Counted from the first letter of the stretch, positions 1 to 6,133 are shown. The stretch is 7,875 nucleotides of DNA from an uncultured Ruminococcus sp. (GCA_905199285.1 CAJKFZ010000121.1:1-7875), one strand, 5' to 3'. Program-made: numbers and translations. The notes: generated from the sequence alone by a model not told the origin.

Positions 1-161
1 CATTAAGGAGTAATGAGTTGTTATACAAAACCTTAGGGCTTATTCACATAAATTTCAGCGACTGCTGTTTTGAAAATACTTGCCGAGCGACAACTCATCT
101 GCATATTTTTGCCTTGTATTCACCAAAATTATACTCGACATTCATTTTATATAAACACACT

Positions 162-644
162 CTAGTTTATAATTGCAGAGGCTATATTAAGATATGCAGC
201 AAAAGCAACCCATAACGCATAGGGAATTAATATTTTTCCGGAAAGCGAATTTATTTTATAAAAACTCATAATCATGACAATTATTAATGCAAGCAGGATA
301 AGGATAATAACTGCCGCCATCCAAAGAGCTTCAAAACGGAAGAATATTATGCTCCATGAAAAATTGAACGCAAGCTGAATCCAGTACAGTGCAAGAGCTT
401 TTCCTTTGTCATCGCTTTTATTATCCGACAAGCTTACAAGATATGCCGCCGTTCCCATTAAAGCATACAATATCACCCAGACTACAGGAAAAATCCAAGC
501 CGGAGGAAGAAGCGGCGGTTTCTCATATCTTGAGTAAAAATCTGTAAAACTTCCTGTAATAAGCGAGGAAACTGCTCCTGCAAGCTCGGCTGAAACAATG
601 TATATCAGCAAATCGATTATACTGATTTTTTTACGATTATTCAT
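162..644 (-). CDS. TspO/MBR family integral membrane protein
   Basis: This 160-residue protein fits the usual TspO length (about 150-170) and its five-helix layout. Hydrophobic segments lie near residues 9-30, 46-70, 84-103, 106-128 and 138-158. Family hallmarks are visible: PPLLPPAWIFPVVW at 44-57 followed by LYALMGTAAYLV, QLAFNFSWSIIFF at 90-102, and ALWVAFAAYLN at 143-153. TspO proteins are membrane proteins that bind tetrapyrroles and, in some species, cholesterol-like ligands. They are tied to stress or porphyrin responses, but the bacterial role is unsettled and nothing here fixes the ligand. An in-frame ATG 12 codons upstream exists, but GGAGG sits 8 nt before the chosen ATG and would lie inside the longer version. 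The gene stands alone and is divergent from the VanY-like gene. I see no clear terminator in the 161 bases beyond its stop, and no convincing promoter on its strand. Family assignment is firm; function is not. Confidence 0.93.
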   Translation of the reverse strand: MNNRKKISIIDLLIYIVSAELAGAVSSLITGSFTDFYSRYEKPPLLPPAWIFPVVWVILYALMGTAAYLVSLSDNKSDDKGKALALYWIQLAFNFSWSIIFFRFEALWMAAVIILILLALIIVMIMSFYKINSLSGKILIPYALWVAFAAYLNIASAIIN

Positions 645-652
645 ATGTAAAA

Positions 653-657
653 CCTCC
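653..657 (-). promoter_or_regulatory. RBS of the TspO-like gene
   Basis: GGAGG on the minus strand lies 8 nt before the ATG at 644. It decides between this start and the in-frame ATG at 680, which lies upstream of the RBS and lacks a good one. Confidence 0.8.
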
Positions 658-805
658 GAAAAATAATACGGAAGCACCAATCAGTTCCAGTGATTCCTAA
701 ATTATTTTATGCCGGAATCATCTTTGTTATGTCCGTAATCAAATTCAATAACAATTCTTTTGTAATTTACTGTGTTTAGCGGATTGAATAGTAAAAATGC
801 GAATT

Positions 806-834
806 TTTACAAACATCACAACATCAAATATAAT
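806..834 (+). promoter_or_regulatory. Upstream sigma-A promoter P1 of the VanY-like gene
   Basis: TTTACA at 806-811 and TATAAT at 829-834 are separated by exactly 17 bases, which matches the housekeeping consensus at 11 of 12 positions. Transcription would start near 841 and give a leader of about 140 nt to the ATG at 985. The hexamers and spacing are identical to those of the second promoter 77 bases downstream. Confidence 0.7.
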
Positions 835-882
835 TATTTTATCCTCTAAGTTGAAATTTTACAGAAAATTACAAATAAGCTC

Positions 883-911
883 TTTACATTTGATCTGATT
901 TGTGATATAAT
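883..911 (+). promoter_or_regulatory. Proximal sigma-A promoter P2 of the VanY-like gene
   Basis: TTTACA at 883-888, a 17-base spacer and TATAAT at 906-911 form a near-perfect promoter. A TG at 903-904 placed one base before the -10 makes it an extended -10 promoter. The start point would be near 918. A 12-bp palindrome follows at once, a typical place for a repressor site. Confidence 0.8.
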
Positions 912-922
912 ATATGTCAATT

Positions 923-934
923 GGCAATATTGCC
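923..934. promoter_or_regulatory. Palindrome GGCAATATTGCC, possible operator
   Basis: This is a perfect 12-bp palindrome about 5-17 bases downstream of the start point predicted for promoter P2. A bound protein here would block that promoter. As RNA the sequence has no loop, so a DNA-binding role is likelier than a hairpin. The regulator is not identifiable from the sequence, and a chance palindrome in AT-rich DNA cannot be excluded. Confidence 0.4.
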
Positions 935-965
935 GAAATTTTATGTTAATTTTTGGCTCACTTAA

Positions 966-973
966 AAGGAGAG
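966..973 (+). promoter_or_regulatory. RBS of the VanY-like gene
   Basis: AAGGAGAG lies 11 nt before the ATG at 985 and favours that start over the in-frame ATG at 943. The spacing is a little long but usable. Confidence 0.65.
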
Positions 974-984
974 ATTTTTATATT

Positions 985-2040
985 ATGAATAACGGAAACA
1001 AACGAAGAGAAAAACACAGAAACGTTTCCTCTAAAAAATATAAAGTAAGATACGACAGAATCGTTGCAGCAGTTCTTGTTCTTGCGGTTATTATAGTGGT
1101 TCTTACATCGTGTATCAAAAGCATTTCAGGAAGCAAAAAAAAGTCCAATGAAAGTAAATCTTCCCAGGCGTCTACGGAAGCTTCTACAGATAATCCGACT
1201 ATTATTGATAACCTAACTACAAGCGATCAGACAAGTTCTATACTTTCATCCTCTACAAACGAATCAACTACGGTTTCATCATTTTCTTCAGAAGTTCATC
1301 CCGCTGAAGATGTGAACCGTGGAGATCTTATCCTCGTAAATTCCGACCATGAGTATAAATTCCCGGAACAGGATACCGAACCCCTTACTCTTTACGATCA
1401 TATCAATACCGATCACTATCAGTATAAAGACTGGATAATAAAACTTGATTCAAATGTTATAGACCATCTTAACTCTCTTATGGAGGCTTTCTATAAAGAA
1501 ACTTCAAATAAAAACATCAATATCATTGAAGGCTATCGTACTCTTGAGGAACAAAACAACCGCTACTACAGCGGAGATTCACCGTTTATGGGAGGTTTTT
1601 CCGATTACCATACCGCACGTTCCTTTGATATGGGCATATTCCCGGAAGACGGATCAAGCGCCGGATACTATTCTCCTATTGATGTCTATGCCTTTATTGA
1701 CGAACATTCCGCTGAATATGGATTTATCGTCCGTTTCCCGGAAGGAAAAGAGAATTTAACCGGAATACAGGCGAGAACCCAGACTTACCGCTATGTCGGA
1801 GTTCCTCATGCAGCTTACATAAAAGAAAATAATCTCTGTCTCGAAGAGTATATTGCAAAGATCAAGGAATATAATAATACTGCTCCTCTTGAAATAAAGA
1901 CAAGCGAAAAGATTTATAACGTTTACTTCGTTCCTGCAAATACAAGTGGAGATACCGATGTTCCTGTTCCTACAGACAAAAGCTATACCGTTTCCGGTAA
2001 CAATGTCGATGGATTTATCGTTACTGTTGAAATGAATTAA
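985..2040 (+). CDS. VanY-like (peptidase M15B) membrane-anchored protein, probably catalytically inactive
   Basis: This 351-residue protein has a basic N-terminus (1-25), a hydrophobic segment (26-42) and LTSC at 40-43, which could be a lipobox or just the end of a signal anchor. A Ser/Thr-rich extracellular linker (about 44-108) follows, then an M15B domain (about 115-295). Family marks are EGYRTLEEQ (182-190), GFSDYHTARSFD (204-215), and YRYVGVPHA with NNLCLEEYI (268-290). Active M15B enzymes (LdcB/VanY type) cut D-Ala from peptidoglycan peptides using SxHxxGxAxD and ExWH. Here an ungapped alignment puts Tyr208 at the first His, with a His next door at 209. The Glu and second His of ExWH become Arg264 and Thr267. 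Catalysis is therefore doubtful, although the fold looks intact. An extra tail of about 45 residues follows the domain. The chosen ATG has AAGGAGAG 11 nt upstream; an in-frame ATG at 943 lacks a good RBS. The gene is transcribed alone from P1/P2. Confidence 0.85.
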   Translation: MNNGNKRREKHRNVSSKKYKVRYDRIVAAVLVLAVIIVVLTSCIKSISGSKKKSNESKSSQASTEASTDNPTIIDNLTTSDQTSSILSSSTNESTTVSSFSSEVHPAEDVNRGDLILVNSDHEYKFPEQDTEPLTLYDHINTDHYQYKDWIIKLDSNVIDHLNSLMEAFYKETSNKNINIIEGYRTLEEQNNRYYSGDSPFMGGFSDYHTARSFDMGIFPEDGSSAGYYSPIDVYAFIDEHSAEYGFIVRFPEGKENLTGIQARTQTYRYVGVPHAAYIKENNLCLEEYIAKIKEYNNTAPLEIKTSEKIYNVYFVPANTSGDTDVPVPTDKSYTVSGNNVDGFIVTVEMN

Positions 2041-2051
2041 ATACATACAAT

Positions 2052-2085
2052 AATGTGTTCTTCTTTTGAGGAACACATTTTATTA
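2052..2085 (+). terminator. Intrinsic terminator after the VanY-like gene
   Basis: AATGTGTTC (2052-2060) pairs perfectly with GAACACATT (2071-2079). The stem extends inward by three more pairs (one is G-U), leaving a TTTT loop at 2064-2067. The stem runs into a T-rich stretch. It begins 11 bases after the VanY-like stop and separates that gene from the peptide-binding gene. Confidence 0.8.
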
Positions 2086-2117
2086 GAACCATTTTTACAG
2101 GTTCGCAGAATATAACT

Positions 2118-2122
2118 GGAGA
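2118..2122 (+). promoter_or_regulatory. RBS that fixes a GTG start
   Basis: GGAGA lies 6 nt before the GTG at 2129. An overlapping ATG at 2127 is in the wrong frame for the lipoprotein, so the GTG is the real start. Confidence 0.65.
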
Positions 2123-2128
2123 ATAAAT

Positions 2129-3766
2129 GTGAAAAAGACAGCAATTTTTTTATGTGCCTCAATGCTCGCTTTTCCGCTTGCTTCCTGCGGAAAAGACGAC
2201 AGAGGCGATGGTTTGAACCATATGTATGATGTGCCGCTCTGCGGCAACCCTCAAAGCCTTGACCCTCAATTTGCAAACGATCCTTCCTCAAACACCGTTA
2301 TAAAAAATCTTTACAGCGGTCTTGTTTCTATGGATCAATCAGGAAAAATATCCTGCTGCAATGCCGAAAGCTATACTGTTTCGCCTGACAATCTGGTTTA
2401 TACATTTAAACTTCGTCAGGATAATTACTGGTTTTTCGACAGCAACGAAAACGATTATATTGACGATGACGAATGTTTTCCCGTTGTCGCTGACGATTAC
2501 GTTTTCGCTTTTCAAAGAATACTTGATCCGCAGATGCAGTCGCCATACGCTTCTGATTTTTCCTGCATAAAAAATGCAGGTTCTATCATTAAAAAAGAAG
2601 CTTCCCCGGAATCCGCCGGAGTTACTGCCCTTGATGAATATACTTTAGAGATAACTCTCGATTATCCATCGGCTGAATTTCTCGGTATGCTTACTTCTTC
2701 GGCAGCATATCCGTGCAATAAGGAGTTTTTTTATTAAACCAAAGGCAGATACGGTCTTGATGAAGATTCTGTTATGTCCAACGGAGCTTTCTATGTCCGT
2801 CAATGGTTCTATGATCCTTACGGAGTCCACAACATTCTCTATATGAGGAGAAATGACAAAAATATCAGCGAGCAGTATCCTATCTCGCCGGGCTACCTGA
2901 GCTTCACAATTCAGAAATCAGACAGCGATATTAAACAGCTTTTTAAGAATGAAGAAATCGACTGCTTCACGACTATGAACAGCTCTTACAGCTCTAAAAA
3001 ATACTCAGTTACAAGCTCAAAGGCAACGACTCTCGGACTTATATTCAATCCCGATGACAGATATTTTGCAAATCAGAATCTTCGCAGGGCACTCGCTCTT
3101 TCGATTGACAGAAACGATTTAGAAGGACGTATCGGAAATGATATTTCAATCGCTTCAGGAATAATTCCTCCTGCCGTAAGTCTTGCCGGAAGAAGCTACC
3201 GTGAACTTGCTTCCGACTCACAGTTCAGCTCTTATAATCTCGAAGAGGCAAAAAAATATCTTGAAACTGCAAAACAGGAACTTAATATCGGCTCGGTCGA
3301 GTCAATAAAAATTCTCGTCAACGCAGAAACTGTTAATTCCGGAGATCTTCATATTCTGTCTCAAAGCTGGCAGGAAACTCTCGGAATATATATCGGCATT
3401 GAGGACGTCACTGCCGACGAATTCAACCGCCGTATCGCCGAAGGAGATTTCAGCATTGCACTTTATCCCCTTAAAGGCGACATGAACAGCGGTCTGTCTG
3501 TTATCGAGCAGTTCGAGAAAAGAGAGTTTCTGAAAGAAAGTCTCGGAAAAGATTTTTCATATACTGAGAAGATAAGGAAATGTCAGACTGTTGCAGAGCT
3601 TGTTGAAACCTACCGCTCTGCGGAACAAGATATTATAAGCAGTTTCGGTTTTATTCCGCTGTTTTATAAAAACTCGTATCTTGTTGCAAATAAGGACAAT
3701 GAAGAAATCTTCTTCGATCCGTTTTCGGAATCAGTCGATTTTCGTCTTGCCAAAAACTATAGCTGA
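2129..3766 (+). pseudogene. Oligopeptide ABC transporter substrate-binding lipoprotein (SBP family 5), interrupted by in-frame TAA
   Basis: Read through, the frame encodes 545 residues, normal for the OppA/DppA family of lipid-anchored peptide-binding proteins that feed an ABC importer. Residues 1-20 are a lipoprotein signal ending in LASC, with Cys20 as the lipidation site. Family marks are SLDPQFANDPSSNTVIKNLY (43-62), ADDYVFAFQRILDP (121-134) and NLRRALALSIDRNDL in the C-terminal half. Codon 203 (2735-2737) is TAA, inside a stretch that normally reads like NEEFFxxTKGRYGL. Homology resumes in the same frame directly after it, so this is a nonsense change and not a frameshift. The first 202 residues alone are less than one complete binding fold. 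The next ATG at 2774 has no good RBS. Because the rest of the frame is intact, the lesion is recent, a sequencing error, or read through. No permease or ATPase gene lies nearby, so it was an orphan binding protein. An EF-hand-like loop occurs at 104-115. Confidence 0.85.
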
Positions 3767-3918
3767 GAATCTTCATAAAGACTGCCGCTGTTCTTCGCAG
3801 CAGTCCATTACATAAGATACTGCATCACCAATTAAAGCCTGTCAAAAGACGCAGGCATACCGTTGTATGTCACACAGAGCTTTTGATTTTTCGCCAATTA
3901 TTGACATCATGACTTTAT

Positions 3919-3946
3919 TTGCAGATCAATATGTTACAATCTGCAA
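3919..3946. repeat. Inverted repeat TTGCAGAT-N12-ATCTGCAA
   Basis: Two perfect 8-base arms (3919-3926 and 3939-3946) flank a 12-base centre. The right arm overlaps TACAAT at 3935-3940, which has a TG one base before it and could be an extended -10 element without a good -35. It may be an operator or an RNA hairpin; no T-tract follows, so it is not a standard terminator. Confidence 0.45.
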
Positions 3947-3961
3947 GAAAATGGCGTGAAA

Positions 3962-4003
3962 TTATTACAGAAAAAATACAAAATTCCGACGATTCTGTAA
4001 TAA
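3962..4003. repeat. Inverted repeat TTATTACAGAA-N20-TTCTGTAATAA
   Basis: Two perfect 11-base arms (3962-3972 and 3993-4003) surround a 20-base centre. The dyad ends 14 bases before the -35 box of the pseudokinase promoter, a position suited to an upstream regulator. No T-tract follows. It does not match CIRCE or any other operator I recognise. Confidence 0.5.
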
Positions 4004-4017
4004 GACAGCCTAAACGG

Positions 4018-4046
4018 TTGACATTTTGCTCAAATGCTGTTACAAT
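4018..4046 (+). promoter_or_regulatory. Strong sigma-A promoter of the pseudokinase gene
   Basis: A perfect TTGACA -35 (4018-4023), a 17-base spacer and TACAAT (4041-4046) preceded by an extended -10 TG (4038-4039) make a near-consensus promoter. Transcription should start near 4053, leaving a leader of about 80 nt before the TTG start. Confidence 0.85.
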
Positions 4047-4119
4047 AAATACGATGGCTTTTTATTGATTCATCAAATAAATATCCTCGCTATTGCCAAA
4101 AGCGTTGATTATAATAAAA

Positions 4120-4125
4120 AGGAGG
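4120..4125 (+). promoter_or_regulatory. RBS that fixes a TTG start
   Basis: A perfect AGGAGG lies 7 nt before TTG at 4133. There is no in-frame ATG between this RBS and the zinc-ribbon cysteines, so the TTG start is needed to include them. Confidence 0.8.
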
Positions 4126-4132
4126 AGCTGTT

Positions 4133-6133
4133 TTGGGAGAACACATATTCTGTTATAGATGCATGGAAAAATTTGATTCCGATCTTCATATCTGTCCGAA
4201 TTGCGGTTATGATAACACTACGCCGCATAATCCCATGTATATAACCCCAGGTACAATACTCCACGACAGATATCTTGTCGGTATTCTACTTGAATACAAT
4301 GGTGAAGGCGCTACATATGCCGGTCATGATATTTCAACCGAATGTAAAGTGCTTTTAAGAGAATATATGCCTATTAATCTCTGTTCCCGTGTAAAAAACA
4401 AAGCAACTATCAACGTAAATTACAACGATCTTGCAAAATACAAAGCTTTCATGGCTGAGTATACCGAGCTTAATAAATCTCTTGCAAGACTGAGAAACGA
4501 TTCAAATATTAATCCCGTTCTTGATATGTTTGCGGAAAATAATACGACTTATACCGTTTTTGAATATATCGACGGAGTTAAAATGCTCGATTTTCTTAAA
4601 GATAATGCCGGAGAACTTAGCTGGGAACAGGTTTCAAAACTTTTTCCGCCGCTGTTTACTACTATCGGCAGACTTCATAATGCCGGAATTATTCACCGTG
4701 CTATCAGTCCGGATACGGTTTACATCACATCAAAGGGCGAACTCAGACTTTCAAGTTTCTGTATTTCGGCGGTAAGAACGGCGGACGCAGGTCTTGAATA
4801 CGAACTGTTTAAAGGTTACGCTGCTCCGGAACAGTATTCTGCCAGCAGCAGCAGCCGTCAGGGTTCATGGACTGATGTTTACGGAATATGCGCTCTTATT
4901 TACCGTGCGCTTACAGGTTGTATGCCGGATGATTCGATCAATCGTCTCAAGCACGATGATCTGCACGAGCCTTCTATGCTCAATTCACAGATTCCGCAGC
5001 ATATTTCAAGAGTTATTATGGACGGTATGAATCTTAGCGGCAGAGACCGTATCCAGACTATCACAGAGCTTGTTACAAGACTTTTTGAACAGCCTGTCAG
5101 TCTCAGAAATACCGCTTCTACTCCTGTTGTAACTCCTCCGCCGGCAGCGCCGTCTGCTAATCCGGTTCAGGAAAATGTTCAAAACGGCAATTACGGAAAT
5201 TATAACGTTCCGAATAATCCGAACATCTATCAACAGCCGATGCAAAATCCAATATATAATAATCCCCCACCGAAAAATTACGACGATTACCGTTATGAAA
5301 AAGTAAATACCGTTGACAGGATAAAAATCCCGATAATTATTGGTATTCTTCTTTTTGCAATACTTCTGATAATTGCTGTCGTTATATTCAATATTCTCGG
5401 CGGCGGCAATAATGATGATACATCAGGCGGAAAAAGTAAAAATACATCCGTTACCGACAATGTTGTTTCGGGAACGACTGAACCGACTTCCGATGATGAT
5501 TCAGAAGATAAGGACACCGAAGTTCCTAATCTTGTAGGCAAATTCTTTGAACATACAAAGGAAAAATATCAGGATTATTTCATTCTTGATCCAACCTATG
5601 AGTATAATGATAATTACGATAATGATATGATTTTTGAACAGGAAATAGAAGCCGGAACTATGATCGCAAACGGAAGCGTAGTCAAGGTTAAGGTAAGCAA
5701 AGGCAAAGAATCAGCTATTATCCCTGATTTCAGCGGATGTAATGTTTCACAGTACAAAAATCGTCTTGAGGCAGCAGGCATTTCTGATTTCAACTATCAG
5801 TTCATTGCTTCGACCGCATATTCAGGCGAACCTAACTCAATTATTGAACTTCAGGTTGACGGAAACGTTGTAAGCCCGGGAACTTTCTTCAGCAATAAGG
5901 AAGGCAAAAAACTTACGGTTTACTATGTGTCTGAGGACGCACCAGTTCAAACTCAGCCGCCTACTACTGATCCAAACACAGTAACTACAACTACCGAACC
6001 AGAGCCGACTACTTCATATGTTGAGCCTACTACACAACCACCAATTCAGACCAATCCGCCTCCGACCGATCCTCCTGCAACAGATCCTCAGCCAACAGAC
6101 CCATATATTCCACCGGAATACGGCGAATGGTAA
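4133..6133 (+). CDS. Zinc ribbon-pseudokinase-TM-PASTA membrane receptor-like protein
   Basis: This 666-residue protein reads as an intracellular kinase-like receptor. Residues 7-24 are a zinc ribbon (CxxC-x10-CxxC). A Ser/Thr kinase-like domain (about 41-320) is recognisable from TYAGHD (61-66), REYMP (76-80), IIHRAISPD (186-194), GYAAPEQY (228-235) and SWTDVYGICALIYRALTG (245-262). Its catalytic residues are altered. The beta-3 Lys is Arg76, the HRD Asp is Ala190, the Asn after it is Thr195, DFG is SFC at 208-210, and the Gly loop is degraded. It is therefore probably a pseudokinase. A Pro/Asn/Gln-rich linker (330-395), one membrane helix (399-421), an acidic linker, two PASTA-like repeats (464-524 and about 528-600) and a Pro/Thr-rich tail (604-666) follow. 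PASTA domains in PknB/PrkC bind muropeptides or lipid II outside the cell. No PP2C phosphatase gene, the usual partner of PrkC, is adjacent. Expression comes from its own strong promoter. The domain order is sure; signalling output and ligand are unknown. Confidence 0.9.
   Translation: MGEHIFCYRCMEKFDSDLHICPNCGYDNTTPHNPMYITPGTILHDRYLVGILLEYNGEGATYAGHDISTECKVLLREYMPINLCSRVKNKATINVNYNDLAKYKAFMAEYTELNKSLARLRNDSNINPVLDMFAENNTTYTVFEYIDGVKMLDFLKDNAGELSWEQVSKLFPPLFTTIGRLHNAGIIHRAISPDTVYITSKGELRLSSFCISAVRTADAGLEYELFKGYAAPEQYSASSSSRQGSWTDVYGICALIYRALTGCMPDDSINRLKHDDLHEPSMLNSQIPQHISRVIMDGMNLSGRDRIQTITELVTRLFEQPVSLRNTASTPVVTPPPAAPSANPVQENVQNGNYGNYNVPNNPNIYQQPMQNPIYNNPPPKNYDDYRYEKVNTVDRIKIPIIIGILLFAILLIIAVVIFNILGGGNNDDTSGGKSKNTSVTDNVVSGTTEPTSDDDSEDKDTEVPNLVGKFFEHTKEKYQDYFILDPTYEYNDNYDNDMIFEQEIEAGTMIANGSVVKVKVSKGKESAIIPDFSGCNVSQYKNRLEAAGISDFNYQFIASTAYSGEPNSIIELQVDGNVVSPGTFFSNKEGKKLTVYYVSEDAPVQTQPPTTDPNTVTTTTEPEPTTSYVEPTTQPPIQTNPPPTDPPATDPQPTDPYIPPEYGEW

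Larger units (their letters stand above)
645..984. other. Divergent intergenic regulatory region
   Basis: About 340 bases lie between the divergent TspO-like and VanY-like genes. On the plus strand it holds two tandem sigma-A-type promoters and a palindrome, each listed separately. A 7-bp inverted repeat (TTGTTAT at 724-730, ATAACAA at 748-754) is also present. I looked for a minus-strand promoter for the TspO-like gene. Only poor matches were seen, such as TAAAAT-like and TATTAT-like -10 elements without a fitting -35. No coding sequence is supported here. Confidence 0.7.
3767..4132. other. Long intergenic region with hairpins, two dyads and a promoter
   Basis: These 366 bases separate the broken binding-protein gene from the pseudokinase gene. 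The first third holds hairpin-forming stretches without clear T-tracts. GACTGC/GCAGTC (3780-3785 and 3800-3805) could be a weak terminator. GCCTG/CAGGC (3837-3841 and 3852-3856) is the second. A third, GGCATAC/GTATGTC (3854-3860 and 3865-3871), competes with the second for 3854-3856. The middle holds two longer dyads and the last third a strong promoter, both listed separately. Short open frames here, for example from 4026, overlap the start of the kinase-like gene in another frame and look like chance. Confidence 0.6.

Noticed and set aside
18..215. A 65-codon plus-strand open frame at the left edge
   Set aside because: No RBS-supported start or family signature, and it overlaps the end of the TspO-like gene on the other strand.
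2094..2116. A promoter for the peptide-binding gene from TTTACA (2094) and TATAAC (2111)
   Set aside because: The spacer is only 11 bases. No other good pair was found between the terminator and the GTG, so its promoter remains unidentified.
2735..2737. Reassigned or recoded stop codon (for example TAA read as an amino acid)
   Set aside because: TAA ends the VanY-like gene, the pseudokinase gene and glgA in this window, and no recoding element is visible. A nonsense change or sequence error is simpler.
2774..3766. A separate 330-residue gene starting at the ATG at 2774
   Set aside because: It is the C-terminal part of the same binding-protein fold in the same frame, without signal peptide or RBS.
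3901..3940. A promoter made of TTGACA at 3901 and TACAAT at 3935
   Set aside because: The spacer is 28 bases, far outside 16-19. Only the extended -10 on its own could work.
4110..4115. TATAAT just before the pseudokinase RBS
   Set aside because: The -35 position (TCGCTA) is poor and the start point would fall inside the AGGAGG, so it is unlikely to be functional.
4026..4244. A 72-codon open frame overlapping the start of the pseudokinase gene
   Set aside because: It begins inside the promoter -35/-10 spacer, upstream of the predicted transcript start, and has no RBS. It overlaps a well-supported gene in another frame.
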